From an uncultured Anaerobutyricum sp. (GTDB lineage Bacteria; Bacillota; Clostridia; Lachnospirales; Lachnospiraceae), in NCBI RefSeq assembly GCF_934307085.1, contig NZ_CAKRCF010000009.1, positions 1 to 64,000 on the forward strand: 64,000 nucleotides of DNA, in the 5' to 3' direction. A model generated the notes under the pieces. That model saw only the letters and a list, made by a program, of their open reading frames with translations. It did not search any database and was not told the DNA's origin. Within the stretch, counting starts at the first letter, position 1; each line of letters starts with the position of its first letter. The position numbers and the translations under genes were made by a program. Positions 36,086-43,715 of this stretch are shown piece after piece.

Positions 36086-37145
36086 ATGTGAACATAAAGT
36101 GTTGGCAAAAGAATTAAACGAAAAATTATTTTTAGAAAGAATTCCTCTAAGTGGAGGGATAGAATTAACTAGTAGATGTAATTTTCAATGTGTTCATTGT
36201 TATGAAACATCAGATCGGAATGGAAAATATTTAAGTACTAGTAGATTGCTTGAAATAATAGATGAATGTATATCTATGGGTGTAATTAGTTTGTTTCTAA
36301 CTGGCGGAGAAGCAATGCTGAGAGAAGATTTTGATTATATTTATAAATATATACGTCAACAAGGAGTATTGGTTGCGATTTTATCGAATGGAACGTCTAT
36401 TACAGAAGAAAAATGTAAATTGTTTCAGCAGTATATGCCTAAGATGATTGATATTTCTATATATGGAGCTTCCGAAAATACTTATTATAAAGTAACAAAA
36501 GGTAGGGGAAATTATTATAAATTTAGGAATGGATTGAATTTATTAAAAAAATATGGGATACCTTTCCAGCTAAAAACTGTTTTACTAGAGGAGAATGTAA
36601 ATGATTTAGATGGTATGCGAAGAATCGCAGAAGAATTAAATGTTCCTTTTAAATTCTATACGCATATTCGTCCATATAATGATGGAAATCGGGAACCTGT
36701 AGAACATATGCTGTCTAATGAAACAATTTTAGAGATTGAAAAAAATGATTTCTATATACAGGAATATTATAAAGAAAAAAGAAATAATACATTGTCTAAG
36801 AGACAGAATGAAAAGAAAAAATATTTATGTCGAATTGCACAAAATGGTTTTTTTATTACATATGATGGAATATTAAATGGGTGTGTTCGTTCCAGAAAGA
36901 ATGGATATGACCTGAAAAAAGGAACTTTTAAAGAAGGATGGGAATATTTAGAAGAGAAATTTGTATTGCCGAAAGCTGAGAAAGATTTTTCTTGTGCTAA
37001 CTGTCATATTGTAAAGTACTGTGATTTTTGCCCTGGAGAATTTGAGATTGATACAGGAAATCCTATGATTGCACCAGACAATATATGTAAGATAGCTCAT
37101 CAACGATATGAAGTTTTCAAGGAAAAATTAATTGGGGGGAATTAA
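36075..37145 (+). CDS. radical SAM/SPASM peptide-maturation enzyme
   Basis: A 356-residue enzyme. CNFQCVHC (Cys35, 39, 42) binds the SAM-cleaving 4Fe-4S cluster; LTGGEAMLRED is the GGE motif; ILSNG and the barrel strands follow. The C-terminal part (Cys252, 270, 307, 310, 316, 319, 338) is a SPASM-type domain with auxiliary clusters. Such enzymes install thioether or carbon-carbon crosslinks in ribosomal peptides. With a PqqD-like protein before it and a 38-residue Cys/Trp/Tyr peptide gene after it, peptide maturation is the natural role. The DNA is more AT-rich than the flanking ATP synthase and ribosomal genes, in keeping with acquisition by transfer. Confidence 0.85.
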   Translation: MLYRCEHKVLAKELNEKLFLERIPLSGGIELTSRCNFQCVHCYETSDRNGKYLSTSRLLEIIDECISMGVISLFLTGGEAMLREDFDYIYKYIRQQGVLVAILSNGTSITEEKCKLFQQYMPKMIDISIYGASENTYYKVTKGRGNYYKFRNGLNLLKKYGIPFQLKTVLLEENVNDLDGMRRIAEELNVPFKFYTHIRPYNDGNREPVEHMLSNETILEIEKNDFYIQEYYKEKRNNTLSKRQNEKKKYLCRIAQNGFFITYDGILNGCVRSRKNGYDLKKGTFKEGWEYLEEKFVLPKAEKDFSCANCHIVKYCDFCPGEFEIDTGNPMIAPDNICKIAHQRYEVFKEKLIGGN

Positions 37146-37146
37146 G

Positions 37147-37980
37147 ATGAATATTAATGATGAAATTAGTTATAATTGGACAGTCGGATGGAAGAAAGAG
37201 GATATGGCAAGTCCAAGACCGATTGTAAATCCATTATTAAAAGCCATTCTTGAAAAGGATATTAAACAGATGAAATATCTTTTTCAACAGGGAGCGGAAC
37301 TAGAAAAAGTAGATAAATGTACCTTTGAACGGGTTTTATATCATGTTCTGGATAACAAAGAGGTAATACAACTTTTAATTGAGCATGGATTTCATGGTAT
37401 TTTCGGAAACTTTACATCTTTTCAATGCGTTACTCCGCAGGCGTATTGTTCCGGTTTGATTGCGAGAGCATGGCAATTAGGAGCATATGATGTCATGGAA
37501 TTATTGGCTCAAAACGGTTTTAGTTATTCTATGTATTATTATTTTATTATGGACCAAGATTATGATATGGATGAAGAATGTTTTAAAAGAGGCGATGTAC
37601 GGGCTATAAAAATATTAGTAGAAAATGGACTTCCACCAAGTACTTTTGATTGGGCATGTAAAAAATATCCAAACAGTAAGGTGACCAGATATTTAAATGA
37701 TGATGCAGATATAGAATATAATTCTATTGCATTATCTCCATACCTTTTTACACCAATTCCAAAGCCAAAACTTGAAAAGGTAGGTTTTTTCTTCCGAAAA
37801 TCTACGATTGCTGCAAATGAAAAATTAATTAGAAAATACAATTTATTATTAGCAGCGCAGAAAAAATGGATAGATGAGCTTGGTATTGGACATGAAGAAT
37901 GGCTGAAAATGTGTGAAGAAAAAAGAAAACAAGATCGGGAATTTTGGGAATTGGTAATTGATATGAGTAATGTTAAATGA
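37147..37980 (+). CDS. ankyrin-repeat-like protein in the peptide operon
   Basis: A 277-residue cytoplasmic protein without signal or membrane segment. Segments such as NPLLKAILEKDIKQMKYLFQ, VIQLLIEHGF, VMELLAQNGF and IKILVENGLPPS repeat the ankyrin pattern. The ATG follows the radical SAM stop by one base, with a GGGGGG RBS inside that gene's end, so it is cotranslated. It could serve immunity, act as a scaffold for the maturation enzymes, or be unrelated cargo. No catalytic motif is seen. Confidence 0.55.
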   Translation: MNINDEISYNWTVGWKKEDMASPRPIVNPLLKAILEKDIKQMKYLFQQGAELEKVDKCTFERVLYHVLDNKEVIQLLIEHGFHGIFGNFTSFQCVTPQAYCSGLIARAWQLGAYDVMELLAQNGFSYSMYYYFIMDQDYDMDEECFKRGDVRAIKILVENGLPPSTFDWACKKYPNSKVTRYLNDDADIEYNSIALSPYLFTPIPKPKLEKVGFFFRKSTIAANEKLIRKYNLLLAAQKKWIDELGIGHEEWLKMCEEKRKQDREFWELVIDMSNVK

Positions 37981-38044
37981 TTGCCTGTTCAGGAAGAAAA
38001 AATACTAGTGCTGTTTAATATAATTACACTTAAATAACAAATGT

Positions 38045-38076
38045 ATTTCATATACGGTATGTGAAATATATTTTTG
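38045..38076 (+). terminator. hairpin between the ankyrin-like gene and the precursor peptide gene
   Basis: ATTTCATATAC / GTATGTGAAAT with a T-rich tail (TATTTTTGTT). It may lower read-through or protect the 3' end of the upstream message, so that the peptide and enzyme genes are expressed at different levels. A TATAAT at 38019-38024 could be a -10 box for a separate peptide transcript, but no good -35 is present. Confidence 0.45.
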
Positions 38077-38108
38077 TTAAATACTATTCAAATAAAGGAG
38101 GCTTACAA

Positions 38109-38225
38109 ATGATATTTGAGAAACCAGTTATTAAAGAAATTGTAGATGAAAATGCAGTTAATCCTAATAGCGGAAGAGAAACTTGCGATACGTACGACTG
38201 GTCCGGTTGTTGCTATAATGGATAA
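38109..38225 (+). CDS. probable RiPP precursor peptide, 38 residues
   Basis: A small gene with an excellent RBS (AAAGGAGG, 38095-38102, seven bases before the ATG). The peptide starts MIFEKPVIKEIVDENA, a charged leader-like half, and ends in the core CDTYDWSGCCYNG with Cys26, Cys34, Cys35, Trp31 and Tyr29/Tyr36. Leader plus short Cys/aromatic core next to a PqqD-like protein and a radical SAM/SPASM enzyme is the usual picture of a sactipeptide, ranthipeptide or cyclophane-type precursor. A terminator follows at once. I do not recognise the exact family; product and activity are unknown. Confidence 0.78.
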   Translation: MIFEKPVIKEIVDENAVNPNSGRETCDTYDWSGCCYNG

Positions 38226-38239
38226 TATGTAATGAAAAG

Positions 38240-38291
38240 ATATGCTTTAAGGTTTTATATCTGAATTATATAAGGCTTTAAAGCATATTTT
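38240..38291 (+). terminator. intrinsic terminator after the precursor peptide gene
   Basis: A 21-bp stem with wobble pairs (ATATGCTTTAAGGTTTTATAT with its partner at 38268-38288), then TTTT. It ends 15 bases after the peptide stop codon. Confidence 0.75.
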
Positions 38292-38315
38292 GTATAGGGA
38301 GAAAAAACTATAAAT

Positions 38316-39155
38316 ATGGACTTAACAAAATTTATTCAGAAAGAGATTTTAAATAATAAAGAGGAAATTGATTGCTTTGGTATTTCTTATGATGAGAAAA
38401 ATACATCTGAGACAAAATGCTATAGATTTTGCATAGATAAAGATAAGAAGTCAGGCATATACAATTTTGAAATAGCACTGGATACTAATTCTAAACAAAG
38501 AGAATACTATAAAGTTATTACGAATAGACAAAAAGAACAACAGGAGTTGCTAAATAAATTTTATTCTCGTGATATATATAAGCAAAATAATATTCTGCAA
38601 TTTATAAAGATGATTGATGGTTATTTTGGCGATGGGAAAGAACATTTATCTCATATAGGTAGAAAAGTAACTGATGGTAAAATAGAAGAGTTTAAATTAT
38701 ATTTTACATTAAGAAGATTTGAAAATGAAAATGATGTAAAGGGAGAACCCATAATTTTTAGAGATAATAAAGTACTATTTGAAAAAATACATAAACACTG
38801 GAATATTACTAAACAAAAAGGCCTTTTATTGGAAAAAATCAGTGCTGTTGTAGAAGAAAATTCATATTATCCCAGCTTCTTAGGATTGAATGTGTATGAA
38901 AATAGTGTTGAGTATAAGTTATACTTTGAATTATTTGATTATACCGAGCCACTTGATGAAATTATCCAAAAATCGTGGGAAAGTCTCCAATCAATAACAA
39001 AATATTATAATTTTAATTGTAAGCAGATAAAAGATGATATGTATTTTATGAAAAAACATCATTACTTTATACGTGGCTTTACATTGTCGCTAAATAATAA
39101 ATCATTAGATGTAAAATTGAAGCTATATTATTTTTTGATTGATAAATTTGCCTAA
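38316..39155 (+). CDS. unknown protein with repeated K-L-Y-F strands, possible peptide-tailoring enzyme
   Basis: A 279-residue soluble protein that I cannot assign firmly. Four strand-like segments recur at intervals: KCYRFCI (34-40), FKLYFTL (126-132), YKLYFELFDY (200-209) and LKLYYFL (268-274). This spacing, and the segment LGLNVYENSVEYKLYFELFD followed by LDEII, recalls ABBA-fold prenyltransferases of the cyanobactin type, but this is only a pattern memory. It starts 90 bases after the peptide gene and beyond its terminator, so it may have its own promoter. RBS GGGAG is rather far (14 bases) from the ATG. It could also be unrelated to the peptide. Confidence 0.4.
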   Translation: MDLTKFIQKEILNNKEEIDCFGISYDEKNTSETKCYRFCIDKDKKSGIYNFEIALDTNSKQREYYKVITNRQKEQQELLNKFYSRDIYKQNNILQFIKMIDGYFGDGKEHLSHIGRKVTDGKIEEFKLYFTLRRFENENDVKGEPIIFRDNKVLFEKIHKHWNITKQKGLLLEKISAVVEENSYYPSFLGLNVYENSVEYKLYFELFDYTEPLDEIIQKSWESLQSITKYYNFNCKQIKDDMYFMKKHHYFIRGFTLSLNNKSLDVKLKLYYFLIDKFA

Positions 39156-39257
39156 AGTTATAAAGAGTCTTTTGGTTAGGCAGAAGACTTTTGGTTGAAT
39201 TCTCATCTTTCTAAATTTATGAAAAACAGCAAGTGTATCTTTTGGGATATCTTTTGA

Positions 39258-39506
39258 AATGCATCTACAACAGTTAGTTTTGATGTTCCACTAGGAAAAC
39301 CAGCGGGTTCTTATGGGAAATGTTTAGTTGCACATAAAAATGGATATTATGTGATTAGAGCTAAAAAGGAAATAAAACCAACTATTCAATTTATTCAATA
39401 TCGTTATAAAAGAAATGGGAAATGGAAATCTTGGACAAAACCGAAAGTTTATTCTAAAAAATATACAGTTTGCAGAGTGAATTCGGAATTGTTAGAGAAA
39501 AAATAA
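39258..39506 (+). pseudogene. headless 3' fragment of an unknown gene
   Basis: An open frame of 82 codons with no start (bounded upstream by TGA at 39255): it reads VSFDVPLGKPAGSYG ... YRYKRNGKWKSWTKPKVYSK and ends at TAA. The Gly/Tyr/Trp/Lys pattern looks like a cell-surface or matrix-binding module. It sits in a region of gene debris. Confidence 0.5.
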
Positions 39507-39522
39507 TTTAGGAGGTTATATT

Positions 39523-39788
39523 TTGCAAACAAAAAGGAAAATAATTTTAACAGTTGTAGTCTCTGTTTTGCTGCAAAGAAAACAGAACAGTTTATAAAGG
39601 TAGTTAAAAAACTTGACAAAAGGCAAGATGAGTTCCACGATTCCAATCTTACAGCACTTGCTTACACCTCGGACGGGGATGTGTATCATATTAAAGCAGG
39701 TGTAGGAGAATATTCTGAGAATGATATTGCTATAGAGGGAGCATGTTATAAAGGAACAGGAAATGTAGTACGGTTACTAGAAAAATAG
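39523..39788 (+). pseudogene. truncated and frameshifted copy of the lipoprotein gene at 41461
   Basis: A TTG start with RBS AGGAGG gives a signal-like start (LQTKRKIILTVVVSVLL), which then joins out of frame to the last 75 or so residues of the lipoprotein family encoded at 41461-42342 (KKTEQFIK-VVKKLDKRQDEF, then YTSDGDVYHIKAGVGEYSEN). The two copies differ at only a few residues. The following terminator and the convergent PD-(D/E)XK gene are also shared, so this is one end of a segment duplication. Confidence 0.75.
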
Positions 39789-39813
39789 GATTACCTATCT
39801 ATTATGTGAAAAC

Positions 39814-39870
39814 GACCGTTAGGCTTGCACTCACTTCTATATGATTGCCAAACCTAACGGTCTACTTTTA
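39814..39870 (+). terminator. terminator, first copy of the duplicated segment
   Basis: GACCGTTAGG (39814-39823) pairs with CCTAACGGTC (39853-39862), followed by TACTTTTA. The second copy is at 42362-42410. Confidence 0.7.
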
Positions 39871-40085
39871 ATATTATTAACTTATTCTATTTCTTATTTC
39901 TTACAGAAAAACGTCAGTGATTTCTGTTTTGTCAGATTATCCTCATTCTTTGCTCACAACCTGTCCACAAATTTCCAGTATCATAAAATCATCAAAAACA
40001 ACAACAGATTTTTGATAGATTTTTCATACTTTCCTCTCTTTAGAAGCCGGCGTTATGTCGGTTTCTTTTTTTAGATTGGACTGGC

Positions 40086-41063
40086 TTACTCATTCTCAAT
40101 GATTTCCTGTATCTCATCTAGTTCCATATCTAATAAATCACTTATCTGCGCTGGTTCATACCCTTTTCGGTACATCTTAATTATGGTTTCGGCAATTCCC
40201 TCTCGCTTTCCAATAGCAACTCCCTTCACAATGCCATTCTCTGTCCCTTCTGCATATGCCTGTTCTTTTATTCCCTGACTCAGATTACACATATCGTTCA
40301 CATCCTTTCTAATGTCACTTTCCAATGGAATATCAAATTCATTTCCTATAATATCCAATTTCGTATTTACATCCAGTTTAGCAGATAATAATGCTCCAAG
40401 TAAACGATGAAGTTCATATTTTTCTTCTTTTTCTGGAAGATCTTCTGCCAAACCAATCAAGACAATATTTGCAAGGTCTATGTCACCTTTCCACTGATAG
40501 GTACCGACTACACTTTCCTGTGTAAAATGAATATAATTCATACAATTTTGCGACATACTCATACAAACCCATATGGAATATACTCGTTTTATATCATTAT
40601 AATTGGACTTTATAAACTCTCTGCCTTTCTGTGAGGAAATCATTCTGCTAATATAGAAGACTGCTCTATTTATTATATCATATGCCGATGGTTCTGCTTT
40701 CTGTGCTTCTATATTCACAATAACCTGTGATAAGCCATCTTTCATCCGCACATAGAATATAATATCAAACCGTACCAGTCCTTCATTAAGCTCGCTGTTT
40801 TCTGTATTTAATCCAGTTACTTTTTCTCCGTTTTGTTCTTTTTCTACATTTGTGCTTCCTGCATCTACCGGAACTGTGCTAATATATGGTTCTCCTTCAA
40901 TATACTGCACGACATCTTTCGGATTCATACCCTTAAATTCGTCAATCGTCTTTACAAGTATGTGTGCAAGTATAATTTTATGCCCCAATAGATTCTTTGC
41001 CTTTTCATCATATTGTGCATCTTTATCGGTCGCTGATATTGATTTCTTAATATCTTTGTCCAC
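40086..41063 (-). CDS. PD-(D/E)XK nuclease family protein (Rpn/transposase-like)
   Basis: A 325-residue protein of the Rpn-like family often labelled PD-(D/E)XK nuclease family transposase. The nuclease core is visible: Asp100 in RFDIIFYV and Glu119-x-Gln-Lys in IVNIEAQK. The C-terminus has the usual small helical tail rich in Gly/Ala repeats (GIVKGVAIGKREGIAE) and an EPAQISDLLDMELDEI module. Members cut DNA in recombination or defence-like settings. This is the full-length copy; a 5'-truncated copy is at 42648-42977. RBS AAAGGAGC. Confidence 0.78.
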   Translation of the reverse strand: MDKDIKKSISATDKDAQYDEKAKNLLGHKIILAHILVKTIDEFKGMNPKDVVQYIEGEPYISTVPVDAGSTNVEKEQNGEKVTGLNTENSELNEGLVRFDIIFYVRMKDGLSQVIVNIEAQKAEPSAYDIINRAVFYISRMISSQKGREFIKSNYNDIKRVYSIWVCMSMSQNCMNYIHFTQESVVGTYQWKGDIDLANIVLIGLAEDLPEKEEKYELHRLLGALLSAKLDVNTKLDIIGNEFDIPLESDIRKDVNDMCNLSQGIKEQAYAEGTENGIVKGVAIGKREGIAETIIKMYRKGYEPAQISDLLDMELDEIQEIIENE

Positions 41064-41460
41064 AGATACGCTCCTTTCTACTACAATGAAAATATCTTAT
41101 TTTGTCACTTTCATTATAGCTCATGCTATATCTTCATAGCAAATACTTTTTCTTTTTATTTACCAAAAATTTCCTTTTTCAGTTTCCTTTTGATGTGGCT
41201 TTATAAATGGAGAATAATCGCATTCTGTAATATGTGCATTTTTAATGATATTCTATATAGAGTAATTAGAAGATTCCTCAAACCGCCGCGACTAAAGTCA
41301 CAAATATAGGAGCTATGCTCTCTTCGGGGGCGTCTCTTTTGCCTGCGGCAAATTCTAAAAGTTTGCGAAATTCTTGACAGGATATAGAAAAATAGGTATT
41401 GTAGAAATATAACACTGAATAGGATGATATTTTAGATATTCATAGAGGGGTGGTTACAAA
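41064..41460. other. 397-bp intergenic region with a half palindromic element
   Basis: Divergent region between the PD-(D/E)XK gene and the lipoprotein gene. 41277-41355 holds the half element listed separately. The remainder is AT-rich, with no feature I can support. Confidence 0.5.
41277..41355. repeat. palindromic element 8 (one half only)
   Basis: Contains AAACCGCCGCGACTAAAGTC, ACAAATATAGG, GGGGGCGTCTC and TTTTGCC-TGC-GGCAAA, that is, the right half of an element in which the core is read from the other strand. The left half is missing, so it is a relic of deletion or recombination. Its terminal TTTGCC/GGCAAA hairpin recurs in element 10 (62963-62977). Confidence 0.75.
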
Positions 41461-42342
41461 ATGAAAAGAAGGTATAGTTGTATTGCAATAATTTTAATCA
41501 TGTGTATTTTATCAGCCTGTCATAATAAAAAAGAGGAAAGTGTTTCTACATCCGTAAATGATACAGGTGTTACTACAGAAGCCTCAAATGATATTTCAGA
41601 TGAGGTTAGAAATTTGTTAGAACTTGGAGAATATGATGATATAGAATTAAAAGGAAATGATAGGGATGCTGTTTCTATAGTAAAAAATGATCAGAGATTT
41701 CTTTTTCCGGAGTGTAAGGTGCTTTCTGTAACATATACTACTTTTTCTGAAGATGATACTTTTCTGTCTTTAAATAAAAAAGAGGTGCTTGAATTGATAA
41801 ATCTTATTGAAGAAAGTCCTATTTTAAAAGATGGCGATTCGCTCGGCAATTATGGTGTTAAGGATGATACGCAGGAGAAATATGCAAAAATCTGTATTGT
41901 CTATAAAAATAGTCGTAGAGAAGTGCAGAATGTATGGCTGAATACTTTTAAAGGAAATATACTGCATTTTTATGATTCTCAGGGAGAAGATTATCGAATA
42001 GGACCGAATAAGAAACTCGTAGAATTTATTACAAATCATGTTGGATACAGAGTATTATCTACGACAGACTTTGATAAGATTGAGAGAATCGTAGTAAAAT
42101 ATAATAATGAGGAATACCAGCTTTCTGCAAAGAAAACAGAACAGTTTATAAAGGCAGTTAAAAAACTTGATAAAAGACAAGACGAGTTCCACGATTACAA
42201 TCTTACAGCACTGGCTTACACCTCAGATGGGGATGTGTATCATATTAAAGCAGGAGTGGGCGAATATTCTGAGAATGATATTGCTATAGAAGGAGCGTGT
42301 TACGAAGAAACAGAAAATGTGATACAGTTATTGGGAAAATAG
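41461..42342 (+). CDS. lipoprotein of unknown function
   Basis: A 293-residue lipoprotein: short signal peptide, lipobox LSAC (Cys20), a Ser/Thr linker and two alpha/beta repeats of similar look (one ending IVYKNSRREVQNVWL, one ending LTALAYTSDGDVYHIKAG). The extracellular domain has no motif I recognise. A 3' fragment of a sister copy is at 39523. Part of a tandem duplication with the PD-(D/E)XK gene. Confidence 0.7.
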   Translation: MKRRYSCIAIILIMCILSACHNKKEESVSTSVNDTGVTTEASNDISDEVRNLLELGEYDDIELKGNDRDAVSIVKNDQRFLFPECKVLSVTYTTFSEDDTFLSLNKKEVLELINLIEESPILKDGDSLGNYGVKDDTQEKYAKICIVYKNSRREVQNVWLNTFKGNILHFYDSQGEDYRIGPNKKLVEFITNHVGYRVLSTTDFDKIERIVVKYNNEEYQLSAKKTEQFIKAVKKLDKRQDEFHDYNLTALAYTSDGDVYHIKAGVGEYSENDIAIEGACYEETENVIQLLGK

Positions 42343-42361
42343 GATTACCTATCTATGAAAC

Positions 42362-42415
42362 GACCGTTAGGCTGGCAGTCACTTCTATATGATTGCCAAA
42401 CCTAATGGTCTACTA
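42362..42415 (+). terminator. terminator, second copy of the duplicated segment
   Basis: GACCGTTAGG pairs with CCTAATGGTC; compared with the first copy a C-to-T change turns one pair into a wobble, so the stem is kept. Ends the lipoprotein transcript. Confidence 0.7.
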
Positions 42416-42647
42416 TTAATATTACTGATAATACTACTGACTCATTCCATTTCTTATTTCTTACAGAAAAACGTCAGTGATTTTTGTTTTGTCAGATTAT
42501 CTTCATTCTTTGCTCACAACCTGTTCACAAATTTCCAGTATCATAAAATCATCAAAAACAACAACAGATTTTTGATAGATTTTTTCATACGTTCCTCTCT
42601 TTTGAAGCCGGCGTTATGTCGGTTTCTTTTTTATCTATTAGATTGGA

Positions 42648-42977
42648 TTACTCATTCTCTATAATTTCCCGTACCTGCTCAACTTCCATATCTAATAAAT
42701 CACTTATCTGCGCTGCATTATAGCCCTTTTTGCTTAACTTAATAATGGCTTCTGCTAATCCCTCTGCATATGCCTGTTCCTTAATTCCCTGACTCAGATT
42801 ACACATATCATTCACATCCTTTCTAATGTCACTTTCCAATGGAATATCAAATTCATTTCCTATAATATCTAATTTCGTATTTACATCCAGTTTAGCAGAT
42901 AATAACGCTCCAAGTAAACGATGAAGTTCATATCTTTCTTCTTTTTCTGGAAGATCTTCTGCCAAACCAATCAAAAC
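42648..42977 (-). pseudogene. 5'-truncated PD-(D/E)XK (Rpn-like) gene copy
   Basis: The last 108 or so codons of the gene at 40086-41063, nearly identical (LPEKEERYELHRLLGALLSA), but the nuclease core is absent and an internal stretch (VKGVAIGKREG) is deleted. The similarity stops abruptly near 42977, marking the breakpoint of the duplication. Not expected to be functional. Confidence 0.8.
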
Positions 42978-43095
42978 AAAGGACTTTACCTGTTATGAAA
43001 TCAAGTATATAATACAAAAAAGTACAGTTGGAATTTTGATTTCCTCGCAAAATCAGATACACAAAATCAGACAGAAAAACAGGGAGAAAAATACA

Positions 43096-43689
43096 ATGAA
43101 ATGGATGATTGCATCAGATATACATGGTTCCGCATTTTACTGCGAGAAGATGCTTAAGGCATTTGAAAGAGAACAGGCAGATAAATTACTTTTGTTAGGA
43201 GATATCCTCTATCATGGACCACGAAATGACCTGCCAGAAGGATATGCACCGAAAAAAGTAATAGAGCTGCTTAATAATATAAAAGAAAAGATTCTTTGTG
43301 TTCGGGGAAACTGCGATGCAGAAGTAGACCAGATGGTATTAGAGTTCCCGATTATGGCAGACTATGCGATGATCACAGAGGGAGATTTGAATATCTTTGT
43401 GACACATGGTCATCATTTTAATGAAAAGAAGCTGCCGCCGATGTTTGAAAAGACACAGGAGGGTTTGATATTATTGCATGGACATACCCACGTTCCAGTA
43501 TGCAGAGTACATGAAAGTTATACTTACATGAATCCAGGCTCTGTATCTATTCCTAAGGAAAATTCGGAACACAGTTATATGATACTGGAGAATGGAGCGT
43601 TCTGGTGGAAGACATTAGAAGGTGAGACTTACCTTAATTTTAAAGGAAGTAAGCCGGAAAGAGGGTATTGCAGAGAGGAGTATAGATAG
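43096..43689 (+). CDS. YfcE-type metallophosphodiesterase
   Basis: A 197-residue calcineurin-like phosphoesterase: IASDIHGS, LLLGDILYHGPRN, VRGNCD, THGHHF and LLHGHTH are the five metal-binding blocks in order. Such enzymes hydrolyse phosphodiesters in the cytoplasm; the natural substrate of YfcE is not settled. The ATG at 43096 follows AGGGAG, and an earlier in-frame start at 43036 is not needed for any motif. Confidence 0.88.
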   Translation: MKWMIASDIHGSAFYCEKMLKAFEREQADKLLLLGDILYHGPRNDLPEGYAPKKVIELLNNIKEKILCVRGNCDAEVDQMVLEFPIMADYAMITEGDLNIFVTHGHHFNEKKLPPMFEKTQEGLILLHGHTHVPVCRVHESYTYMNPGSVSIPKENSEHSYMILENGAFWWKTLEGETYLNFKGSKPERGYCREEYR

Positions 43690-43715
43690 TAGACAGGAGA
43701 AATGGGATATTTAAC

